Assembly: GCA_030068525.1 (NCBI GenBank)
Contig: JASJOS010000002.1
Span: forward strand, 186,001 to 250,000
Reading direction: 5' to 3'
Source of the DNA: Xanthocytophaga flava
Lineage (GTDB): Bacteria > Bacteroidota > Bacteroidia > Cytophagales > 172606-1
Length of the DNA stretch: 64,000 nt
Shown: positions 53,393-61,304 of the stretch, piece after piece
Layout: each line of letters starts with the position of its first letter
Numbering within the stretch: position 1 is the stretch's first letter
Notes under the pieces: generated by a model
What the model saw: the letters and a program-made list of their open reading frames with translations, nothing else
What the model was told of the DNA's origin: nothing
Database searches by the model: none
Translations under genes and position numbers: made by a program

Positions 53393-54112
53393 ATGAAAAC
53401 CCCAATGAAAAAAATGTTAGTAGCCATTATTGCTCTGATCATGTGTGTTCCTGTATTTTCACAACAACCTGAAGAAACTCACCATCGGGGTCAACGTGAA
53501 GAGGGACGTCCACCTCATCAGAGAGGTGGCAGACCACATGGCCGTGAAAGAGATGGCTTACGTGTTTTAAGTGAATACAAAGGCACATTGGTCGATTTTA
53601 CCTATAATGAAGAAAAAGCGTATAATGGGTTTACATTGAGTGCAGAAGGAAAAAATACAGAGGTGCGCTTTGCGCCTCATTTAGCCAAAGAAATTATGGG
53701 GGCTACTAAAAAAGGCGGAAATGTAACGGTTATGGGATTTAAGCGATCTGGTAAAGACGGAGCAGAAGTAATTGTATTGAACAGCATTACTTCTGGATCG
53801 AAAACAGTGTATGAACACAGGCCTGACAGAGATGGTCGCCCGAAAGAAGAGTTTACCAAAGCAGATGGAAAGGTCACAGCTCTTGCTAAAGATAAAGAAG
53901 GACGTGTAAACGGTGTATATCTGGATAAATCATTGGTACGATTTGCACCGCATGTGGCTTTTCAGTTAGGTGATAAACTGTCTGTTGGAAAAGCGATAAC
54001 TATAACAGGATATGTACGAGGTAATAGAGAAGGAGAAGTATTTGTGGAAAATACAAAAGTGATAATGGCGCAGACACTCGCTGTAGATGGGACTACCTAT
54101 GCAGTACGTTAA
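53393..54112 (+). CDS. secreted protein with two similar OB-like repeats
   Basis: 239 residues from the ATG at 53393. Signal peptide ends VFSQ (about 23). A His/Arg/Gly-rich linker (about 27-55; HHRGQREEGR, GGRPHGRERD) precedes two similar domains of about 75 residues. Repeat 1 is at about 62-135 (KGTLVDF, VRFAPHLAKEI, VTVMGFKR, AEVIVLNSI) and repeat 2 at about 152-232 (DGKVTALAKD, VRFAPHVAFQL, ITITGYVRG, GEVFVENTK). RFAPH occurs in both. Function unknown. The His-rich linker suggests metal contact. It lies directly upstream of an OmpR-type pair and may be its target or sensor partner. Confidence 0.8.
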   Translation: MKTPMKKMLVAIIALIMCVPVFSQQPEETHHRGQREEGRPPHQRGGRPHGRERDGLRVLSEYKGTLVDFTYNEEKAYNGFTLSAEGKNTEVRFAPHLAKEIMGATKKGGNVTVMGFKRSGKDGAEVIVLNSITSGSKTVYEHRPDRDGRPKEEFTKADGKVTALAKDKEGRVNGVYLDKSLVRFAPHVAFQLGDKLSVGKAITITGYVRGNREGEVFVENTKVIMAQTLAVDGTTYAVR

Positions 54113-54117
54113 TTCTT

Positions 54118-54156
54118 ATGTCCCATATCCAACTGCCTGGATTTGGGACATTTTTT
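54118..54156 (+). terminator. intrinsic terminator
   Basis: ATGTCCCA (54118-54125) pairs with TGGGACAT (54144-54151), with an inner ATCCA/TGGAT stem, followed by a T-tract. Confidence 0.85.
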
Positions 54157-54210
54157 GTGTTTAAGGTTTGTATTAAAGTTGTATATGCGTAAAAGAAATT
54201 GTTTTCTGAT

Positions 54211-54888
54211 ATGAAAATTTTGCTGGTAGAAGATGAGGTTCGGCTGGCGGAACATGTTTCTAATGGATTAGAGCAGGCCGGGCATGTGGTAGATACTGCT
54301 TCCAATGGCTCTATAGCTCTCGAACATGCCTCTACTACAGCTTATGATCTGATTTTGCTTGATCTGATGTTGCCAGGACAAAACGGATTTGAGGTACTGA
54401 AAAACCTGCGTGATTTTAATATTCGCATTCCTGTTATTATTCTGAGTGCATTAAGTAATACCGAACATGTGATCAGAGCTTTAAATGATGGAGCATTGGA
54501 TTACATTCGAAAACCATTTGATTTTGATGAACTTCTTGCTCGTATTGGAGTGATTGGAAGAAAGTCTATGACACAGCAGGTAACCAAAATGGTAGTGGCA
54601 GGGCTGGAGATGGATAAAGTAAAACATGAAGTAAACCGAAATGGTAAAAAGATTGAACTCACCAACCGTGAGTTTGCTTTACTGGAACTGTTTATGTCGA
54701 ATCCGGACAAGCTGATTTCCCGGACACAGATTGCTGAGAAAGTCTGGGAGGTAGATTTTGATATGGGAAGCAATGTGATAGAGGTACATATTTACCAACT
54801 TCGTAAAAAGATCAATAAAGGATTTGAAACAGAGTTACTACGAACCATAGTTGGACGAGGATATGTTCTGGATAGTAACCCGCACTAA
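54211..54888 (+). CDS. OmpR/PhoB-family response regulator
   Basis: 225 residues from the ATG at 54211 (a TTG at 54199 would add four). Receiver with ED8-E9, Asp51 (LLDLMLPGQNGFEV), and RKPFDFDEL; then a winged helix (about 128-223) with LTNREFALLELFMSNPDKLISR and VIEVHIYQLRKKI, ending TIVGRGYVL. It is 14 bp upstream of its kinase. Regulators of this group often respond to metals or envelope stress. Confidence 0.93.
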   Translation: MKILLVEDEVRLAEHVSNGLEQAGHVVDTASNGSIALEHASTTAYDLILLDLMLPGQNGFEVLKNLRDFNIRIPVIILSALSNTEHVIRALNDGALDYIRKPFDFDELLARIGVIGRKSMTQQVTKMVVAGLEMDKVKHEVNRNGKKIELTNREFALLELFMSNPDKLISRTQIAEKVWEVDFDMGSNVIEVHIYQLRKKINKGFETELLRTIVGRGYVLDSNPH

Positions 54889-54902
54889 CAAGTAGTATAG
54901 CT

Positions 54903-56231
54903 GTGATTTTTTACAAGACCATTCGTTTCCGGATTGCACTGATAAGTGCTGTTATATTTATCCTTATTTCAACTATTGGGGCTGTTGTTTGTTATATACT
55001 AATTCGCAAAACGGTAGAGCGGGCTGCATTTCGTCAGACAGAATCTCAGGCGTATGCCTTACTGGATCGTATAGCAGTTGACCCTGTTCTGATTCCCTTG
55101 CCACAGGCTGATGAGGCTGCCCGAATAGAATTGATCAGTTCAGATTCTGTGCATGTATTGTTTGAATCTCCTCAGCTTAAACAGTTTAAAATTACAAATC
55201 GTCTGAACTTTCGTCATAACCCTGTGGTTCATGTGACGAAGTTTGTAGATGCAGAAACAGTTCTGTCTGTATTTTTTACCAGTACCCGGCCTGAAATAGC
55301 TGAAACGTTAAATCGTATAGCCTGGGTTTTGGGAATCACTATCGTATTCAGTGGTAGCATAGCTGCCTGGCTGGCATACCTGGCCGGAAATATATTTTTA
55401 CAGCCAATCAGGCACATAACAGAAGTTGCCAGAAAGATCCATCTGAGTGAACGTCCTCAACAGGTAGTAGAAGTACCACAAACCTATGATGAGGTTCAGC
55501 AACTGGCTGAAACTTTCAATCAGATGCTAATACGTATTGGTAGCGAAGTTGAAAAGCAAAACCATTTCTTCGCTTCTGCCTCCCATGAGTTACGAACACC
55601 ACTTGCCATTCTGCAGACTGAAATACAGGTAAGATTAAAAGGCGGGAATTTACCGGAGGATATACAAAAGTTACTGGAAAACCAATTGGCGGAAACACAT
55701 CGGCTTCGAAATCTGGTTGAAGATTTTTTGATGGTCAGCTCTTTAAAAAATCCTGACCTGTTATTATTACCTACTACAGTAAAGATGGACGAATTGGTGT
55801 TGGACGTTGCAGATCGGTTTACACTGTTATTACATCAGAGACAACTTCGTTTGAGCATAGATCTGGATGCCAATACCGATTCATTTGATGTACAGGGAGA
55901 TGCTTCAAAACTTAAAACAGTTGTAAGTAATCTTTTTGATAATGCAATCAAATATGCCCCCGAAACTGATCTACTACATATAAAGCTTTTTCGGAATGAG
56001 AAAAAACAGATAACGCTAATTTTTGAGAATCACTATCATGGAAGTGGGATAGATCTGAAAGCCTTAACACAGGCATTTTATCAGACGGATACACTAGCCA
56101 GTGGATTTGGAATGGGTTTATGGATAAGTCGACGAATTCTAGAACTTCATCAGGCAACATTATCCTTAACGAATGAAAATGAAATGTTTTGTGTGCAGAT
56201 TCAATTTCCTTTCTTCCCGATTACGGATTGA
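54903..56231 (+). CDS. two-component sensor histidine kinase (HAMP type)
   Basis: 442 residues, GTG start. TM1 (about 10-34), a short periplasmic sensor (about 35-140), TM2 (about 141-165), HAMP (IRHITEVARKIHLSERP), HisKA with SASHELRTPLAIL (His228), and HATPase with SNLFDNAIKYAP and GFGMGLWISRRI. The G1 box, normally DxGxG, reads ENHYHGSGI, so the Asp that contacts adenine is replaced. Kinase activity may be weak, or the residue may be supplied differently. It ends one base before the stop of the convergent AtuA-like gene, so the 3' ends of the transcripts must overlap. Confidence 0.88.
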   Translation: MIFYKTIRFRIALISAVIFILISTIGAVVCYILIRKTVERAAFRQTESQAYALLDRIAVDPVLIPLPQADEAARIELISSDSVHVLFESPQLKQFKITNRLNFRHNPVVHVTKFVDAETVLSVFFTSTRPEIAETLNRIAWVLGITIVFSGSIAAWLAYLAGNIFLQPIRHITEVARKIHLSERPQQVVEVPQTYDEVQQLAETFNQMLIRIGSEVEKQNHFFASASHELRTPLAILQTEIQVRLKGGNLPEDIQKLLENQLAETHRLRNLVEDFLMVSSLKNPDLLLLPTTVKMDELVLDVADRFTLLLHQRQLRLSIDLDANTDSFDVQGDASKLKTVVSNLFDNAIKYAPETDLLHIKLFRNEKKQITLIFENHYHGSGIDLKALTQAFYQTDTLASGFGMGLWISRRILELHQATLSLTNENEMFCVQIQFPFFPITD

Positions 56232-56232
56232 T

Positions 56233-56550
56233 CTATATATTCACTTCAATTTCCATTTCTAATAGTGCGAAACTAAGGCTTTTGCCATGAGTATCCATCG
56301 CCAGAGAGGTCGTAACGCCTCCTAATAATGCCTGTTTACAGACAAAATGTAATGCGGGTAGATTAGGTAGCTCATAGCGTATAATTTCTCCTGACACAAT
56401 ATCGTTGAGGTGCTGTTTTACAGAGGCTACAGTCACTTGACTACAAAGAATGGGATAATATTCGGGTTTATAGGGAATCAGTGATAGGGTAAGTGTATTT
56501 CCCTTGTCCCCTGCACGGCTATGCGCTATGTCGTAGAGTTTGGTTTTCAT
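56233..56550 (-). CDS. AtuA C-terminal-type small protein
   Basis: 105 residues. It contains HSRAGDKGNTLTLSLIPY, the RAGDKGN motif of the domain that follows AtuA/DUF1446 in larger proteins, and ends with a SLAMDTHGKSLSFALLEMEI segment. In many bacteria the domain is fused to AtuA; here it is a separate gene whose start overlaps the AtuA-like stop by 4 bp. Together the pair probably forms one complex. Last gene of the minus-strand operon. Confidence 0.85.
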   Translation of the reverse strand: MKTKLYDIAHSRAGDKGNTLTLSLIPYKPEYYPILCSQVTVASVKQHLNDIVSGEIIRYELPNLPALHFVCKQALLGGVTTSLAMDTHGKSLSFALLEMEIEVNI

Positions 56551-57869
56551 GACTGATATAAAGAAATTGTTGATTGAACCTGGGTACGAGGAATTAGTGT
56601 AGAAACAATACCTACTACATCGTGGATGTATTTGCGGGCTCCACCACCTCCAGCTGGACCATTGGTATACAGTGCTTCTACTTCTTCACCTACCAGAGCT
56701 GCCTGTATTGAGGTTGATGCCTTCGCTGCTACCCGAAGACGTATTTCGTAAGGGTCTGGATGGTGTCCAAAAGAAGTTCGGTGTACAGAAGTACTGCCTA
56801 TGTAATCAATACGTATATCTGAAAATGAAGAGCTAAGCCGTTGCCGGATGGTTTCACCTGCAAGTTGTGCCCGTTGCAAAGCATTATTCCCTGCATAGGA
56901 GATCTCTCCTTCTCCGATAAACCCTGCTGCATATCCTACACTTACTTTCAACGTTTCGGGTTTCTGTTGTCCTTTCCCTCCAACAACCTGAATCTGATTA
57001 GTTTCTGTCTGTGTTAAATGTACTCCTGTGAAATCAGCTATTACATCTGGAGTAAAGTATTGGCTAGGATCCATGACTTCGTATAAAAGTTGTTCTTTAG
57101 CGGTTGCAAGACTAATTGTACCACCTGTTCCCTGTACCTTACTAAATATGGCTGTTCCATTTTCCCACACATCAACAAAAGGATGTCCCAGATTGGCAAA
57201 GTCTGGAATATCTTTTTTACCAGGATCAGCAAAATATCCACCTGTTAGCTGGCCTGCACATTCCATTAAATGTCCAATTACTGTTGCCTGTCCAATGCGT
57301 TCTGTATCGTCTAAAGACCATCCAAAACTATGTACTAATGGCGCAACAAAAAGAGAAGGGTCTGCTACACGTCCGGTGATGATGATGTGAGCATCAGTTG
57401 CTAAGGCAGGTAATAAGGCATCGGCTCCCAGATAGGCATTGGCAGAAATTAATTTTCCGGAAGTGTGTAAGGATTCTCCTGTTTCAATAGAGTTTTCATT
57501 GCCTGATAATAATGGCAATATATCATCTCCTGTAACAGCAGCTACAATGATATCCAGATGTAATTGCCGGGCTATTTGACAAATAGTTTCTGCTGCAGCT
57601 ATCGGGTTGGCTGCTCCCATATTGGTGATAAGCCGGATGTTATTTTTCCTGATCAGTGGTAACAAACTGTGCATTCGGCGCTCCAATAATAGGTCATAAC
57701 CTTTGGTTGCATCCTGTAATTTACGTTTTTGAGCCAAAGCAATTGTACGTTCTGCAAGACATTCCAACACCAGATAGTCCAGTTCTCCTCTTTCTGCCAG
57801 AATAAGAGCCGGTTCTAGCCGATCTCCGGAAAATCCTGCTCCACAACCTATTCGTATCTTGTGTTTCAT
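56547..57869 (-). CDS. AtuA (DUF1446) family protein
   Basis: 440 residues from the ATG at 57869; a longer frame from 57956 overlaps the transporter gene and adds 29 unlikely residues. It begins IRIGCGAGFSGDRLEPALILAERGELDYLVLECLAERT. It also has ITNMGAANPIAAAE, AYLGADALLPAL, IITGRVADPSLF, and TGGYFADPGKK, typical of the acyclic terpene utilisation AtuA family. AtuA is needed for citronellol-type degradation in Pseudomonas, but homologues occur in other carboxylate pathways. The biochemical role is not settled. Confidence 0.88.
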   Translation of the reverse strand: MKHKIRIGCGAGFSGDRLEPALILAERGELDYLVLECLAERTIALAQKRKLQDATKGYDLLLERRMHSLLPLIRKNNIRLITNMGAANPIAAAETICQIARQLHLDIIVAAVTGDDILPLLSGNENSIETGESLHTSGKLISANAYLGADALLPALATDAHIIITGRVADPSLFVAPLVHSFGWSLDDTERIGQATVIGHLMECAGQLTGGYFADPGKKDIPDFANLGHPFVDVWENGTAIFSKVQGTGGTISLATAKEQLLYEVMDPSQYFTPDVIADFTGVHLTQTETNQIQVVGGKGQQKPETLKVSVGYAAGFIGEGEISYAGNNALQRAQLAGETIRQRLSSSFSDIRIDYIGSTSVHRTSFGHHPDPYEIRLRVAAKASTSIQAALVGEEVEALYTNGPAGGGGARKYIHDVVGIVSTLIPRTQVQSTISLYQS

Positions 57870-57889
57870 GATAAAGTATGTTTTGAAAT

Positions 57890-59185
57890 TTAGATTTGTA
57901 TAGATCCGGTTATCAATGCAATAAGTGTCATGACGAGGGTAGTACCCAATGCCCATTTAAAGATAAACCGTTGATGGTCTCCCAATTCAACTTCTGCAAG
58001 TCCAACCAGTAAGAAAGTGGACGCGGTAAGAGGACTCAAAGGAAATCCTACAGTCATCTGACCTAGTAAGGCTGCCCTTCCAATCTGTAATGGGTCTATA
58101 GCATAATGTTGTGCTGCCTGGCTTAAAATAGGGACTACTCCAAAATAATAGGCATCTGGTGTGAATAACATACTTGCGGGCATACTGGTAAGAGCTGTGA
58201 AGACGGGCAATAAATTGCCATGCTCTTGCGGGATAAGAGATACCAGTGTGTGGGCCATAGCATCAATCATCTTGGTGCCCGTCAGAATGCCTGAAAATAC
58301 ACCGGCCGCGAATATCATACCTGAAACTAAAAAAATATTGGAACCATGTGCCTTGAGTACCAATTGCTGTTCTTTCAGTTTGGGAAAATTGATCAGAAGA
58401 GCTATAGTACTGGCTATTACAAACAATACTGGTGTTGGCAGCCATCCCTTCATAAGTATCACTATCAGTGCAATGGTTGTAATAGCATTGAACCAGAGTA
58501 AGGATGGACGACGATATCCTTTTTTCTCTTCACTCAAGTTTGTTTTGGGATCATAGTCTAACGATACAATACCCAAACGTTTACGTTCTTTTTTACCTAA
58601 GTAGTAAGCAACAAACAATACCCATACAATACCAGCGATTATAGCAGGAATATTGGGATTGAAGATGTGAACCGCATCAGAATTGAGTGTCGCCATAGCT
58701 CTGGCAGATGTACCAGACCAGGGAACCAGATGCATGGGACCTACACTTAAGGCAACAATACCTGTTAATATCAGCCGATTTATCTGGAGTTGGGTATACA
58801 AAGGAAGGAACGCTGATATCACTATCATGAATGTTGCTGTACCATCTCCATCCAGGTGTACTATCATTGTAAGTACTGCTGTGCCCATAATTATTTTGAG
58901 TGGATCGCCTTGGGCATATCGGATAATTAGTGCAATGACAGGATCAAACAAACCAACATCCAGCATAATGCTGAAGTAAAGTACTGCAAACATCAGCAAA
59001 ATTCCGGTTGGAGCTACCTGTTTGATCCCGGTAAGCATCATCTCTGACAGTTCCTTGACTGAAAAGCCTGCAATAATCCCAAATACAACCGGAACGAGGA
59101 CTAACGCAGTTATAACAGACAACCGTTTGAAAATAATGAGCAGTAAAAAAACGAGGATAGTAGAGAAACCAAGAAATGATAGCAC
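57890..59185 (-). CDS. CitMHS-family organic-acid transporter
   Basis: 431 residues, GTG start. About 12 membrane helices. Motifs: FAVLYFSIMLDVGLFDPVI, MIVHLDGDGTATFMIVISAFLPLY (about 107-130), VGPMHLVPWSGTSARAMA, and MLFTPDAYYFGVVPIL near the C-terminus. CitMHS transporters take up citrate or related acids, often as metal complexes, using protons. The gene lies between the Abhydrolase_10 and AtuA-like genes with gaps of 4 and 20 bp, so it probably imports the substrate of this operon. Confidence 0.9.
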   Translation of the reverse strand: MLSFLGFSTILVFLLLIIFKRLSVITALVLVPVVFGIIAGFSVKELSEMMLTGIKQVAPTGILLMFAVLYFSIMLDVGLFDPVIALIIRYAQGDPLKIIMGTAVLTMIVHLDGDGTATFMIVISAFLPLYTQLQINRLILTGIVALSVGPMHLVPWSGTSARAMATLNSDAVHIFNPNIPAIIAGIVWVLFVAYYLGKKERKRLGIVSLDYDPKTNLSEEKKGYRRPSLLWFNAITTIALIVILMKGWLPTPVLFVIASTIALLINFPKLKEQQLVLKAHGSNIFLVSGMIFAAGVFSGILTGTKMIDAMAHTLVSLIPQEHGNLLPVFTALTSMPASMLFTPDAYYFGVVPILSQAAQHYAIDPLQIGRAALLGQMTVGFPLSPLTASTFLLVGLAEVELGDHQRFIFKWALGTTLVMTLIALITGSIQI

Positions 59186-59189
59186 AGGG

Positions 59190-61193
59190 TTATCTAGAGT
59201 TTAGAGTGTCACTTTGTTCAGCCTTTGTAATTTCATTCTCGGCGTCTTCTGGTAATAGGAAGCCTGCTTTAACCAGTTCCTCTGCTGCTTTTCTGACTGC
59301 TGAAACATAGCCTTCATGATTACCATAACGTTCTTCTAGGGATAGTCGCGGATCTCCTGATGTTATACGTTCTTGTTTTGTCTTGGCAAATGGAATGAAC
59401 ATGCCATTTAATGAAGCAAGATCTCCTTCTCCAAACCCTTTTTGACGAATACTCCAGCCAGTATAGGTGCCTAGAGGAACACGTATAGTAATGTTTCGAA
59501 TACCGTCCAGTTCATTACCATCTGGGTCTACTTTGGGAACCAGCACTGTATAACTTTTTCCTGGAATAATTTTGGGCGGTTCCCGCAGGATGCCTGTGGT
59601 ATATTTAGTTGTAAATCCAGGGCCAAAGTCCAGTAAAGGAATTTTGTTGACCAATCCACTATAAGGCACTTTGGGAATTTTAGGCCAGCCTGTGCTTTTT
59701 TGATCAGGAGAAACAAGTGTTCCTTTGGTTATAGTAGAATAAACACTTTCTGGAGGCGTTTTTCCTGTCACTATCCATTCTTCCAGAGAAATAAGAATTG
59801 TCCTCAAATATGGAATATAGGAGTTGGGATTAGTCATAAATCCACTACTCTTATCTATTACTCCATATGGTGTATGTTGGGTACCTGCAAAATGGTAGAT
59901 ACGGACATTCGAAGGGAGTACCAGATCTTTCTTTCCATAGGAGTCCGTGGTGGGAAGAGAGGCTCTGAGCTGCCAGTACTCGGATGAGCTTAGTGTCTGT
60001 ATAACTTTAGGACAGGTACCTGTCTGAATACATTTTTCCAGTATGCCACTTGTAATACCAGAAACAGGATCATAGTGTACGTCCCAGGTAAAGGGAGGTT
60101 CATTACTGGGGAATAAGTGATCCTCATGTTGCAATCCGCCTCCTCCAGGACGTCCAAACCGGACATTCAGCGAAATACGACGAGGGGCAATATGGGCATT
60201 GACACCATCAAAAACCTGTTTTAAATTTTCATCCTGGTTAAACCCCAGATGTAAAAATGTTCGTGCAAAGTTACTGCATTGGGATACACCCTGTAAAATG
60301 GTTGCTCGTATGGGAATAGATGTACCTGTAACCAGAGGATTACTATTACCAGATTGATCCTTGGTCTGATATCGGAGAAATGCGACTATATCACGTATAG
60401 CGGCAAATCCAAGTCCCATTATTAATGGGTTTTTAGCGATATATATCAGTTCATAGATATAATTAGGGTCAAATTTTTCTTTTAGGGAAATTTGGGTGGT
60501 ACTGGGTGTACCAGGAAAAGGGACTACGCTACAATCCGAAAAAGCCCATTCTGTATTGGGGATTGGAACACGAGTATCAGCTTCATGTATACGTTTTGTG
60601 AGGACTAGCCCTCTGTTATCCAGACTAATAGTTTCATAGCTGTGATGGCTGTTTCCACTGAATGCACCACTACTCAGATTAAGTGTCTGAGTCGGTTCCA
60701 GTACCTGATATTCAGTTCGTAGCATACCCGTAATCTCTTTGCCGTTTTCTGTTGCAACAGGGACTTTCATTGTCAGTCGGTTGTTTCCTGCTAATACATC
60801 TCCCTGCCAGGCACACCAGAGATATACATACCCTCTTTTCAGGAGAGTAGTATCTGGAGGAAATACATTTCCCCGATTGGGCAAGCTTAAAAATAAGATT
60901 CCATTATTTCGGTTGTTATCCTTTGGGCGAAGCAAAATAAATTCAGATATATATTCAACTTTTCCCCTGGCATTTTTCGGTGCCAGATCTATATCCTGAA
61001 TAATTCTATTGAGCGTATGTTTGGGATCTACCTCTCCAATTATCTGACCATATACTTTCTCATATGATCCTACAGTTCCGAATAACCTGCCATTTTCGTA
61101 AGGCTCTGTTTTAGTAACAAGAATTTTTACTATTTCTGCTCTGAGTGTAATAGAGAGAAGGAAGAACAATGATGTATAAACGAGTCTTTTCAT
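59190..61193 (-). CDS. secreted alpha/beta-hydrolase domain protein (Abhydrolase_10 type)
   Basis: 667 residues from the ATG at 61193, which gives a signal peptide (VYTSLFFLLSITLRA); a frame from 61235 would precede it by 14 residues. The middle contains ILQGVSQCSNFARTFLHLGFN (probable nucleophile in GVSQCS), GRPGGGGLQHEDHLFPS, and YHFAGTQHTPYG (probable catalytic His). This matches large alpha/beta-hydrolase proteins often found with terpene or polyester utilisation genes. It likely hydrolyses an ester outside the cytoplasm. First gene of the operon, 4 bp from the transporter. Confidence 0.82.
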   Translation of the reverse strand: MKRLVYTSLFFLLSITLRAEIVKILVTKTEPYENGRLFGTVGSYEKVYGQIIGEVDPKHTLNRIIQDIDLAPKNARGKVEYISEFILLRPKDNNRNNGILFLSLPNRGNVFPPDTTLLKRGYVYLWCAWQGDVLAGNNRLTMKVPVATENGKEITGMLRTEYQVLEPTQTLNLSSGAFSGNSHHSYETISLDNRGLVLTKRIHEADTRVPIPNTEWAFSDCSVVPFPGTPSTTQISLKEKFDPNYIYELIYIAKNPLIMGLGFAAIRDIVAFLRYQTKDQSGNSNPLVTGTSIPIRATILQGVSQCSNFARTFLHLGFNQDENLKQVFDGVNAHIAPRRISLNVRFGRPGGGGLQHEDHLFPSNEPPFTWDVHYDPVSGITSGILEKCIQTGTCPKVIQTLSSSEYWQLRASLPTTDSYGKKDLVLPSNVRIYHFAGTQHTPYGVIDKSSGFMTNPNSYIPYLRTILISLEEWIVTGKTPPESVYSTITKGTLVSPDQKSTGWPKIPKVPYSGLVNKIPLLDFGPGFTTKYTTGILREPPKIIPGKSYTVLVPKVDPDGNELDGIRNITIRVPLGTYTGWSIRQKGFGEGDLASLNGMFIPFAKTKQERITSGDPRLSLEERYGNHEGYVSAVRKAAEELVKAGFLLPEDAENEITKAEQSDTLNSR

Positions 61194-61249
61194 GTCAATT
61201 TTACTAGCAAGAGACGATAATATGGAAACATACACTCGCAGGTATTGGA

Positions 61250-61293
61250 ATATAAAAACAGACCTGCGAAATCAGTTTTCACAGGTCTGTTTT
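61250..61293 (-). terminator. terminator of the carboxylesterase gene
   Basis: AAAACAGACCTG (61255-61266) pairs with CAGGTCTGTTTT (61282-61293). On the minus strand the stem is followed by further T residues. Confidence 0.8.
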
Positions 61294-61304
61294 AAGTCAG
61301 AAGT

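Noticed and set aside
57870-57956. Extension of the AtuA-like protein into the transporter gene
   Set aside because: Family members start at the IRIGCGAGF strand; the added residues are a shadow of the neighbouring coding sequence.
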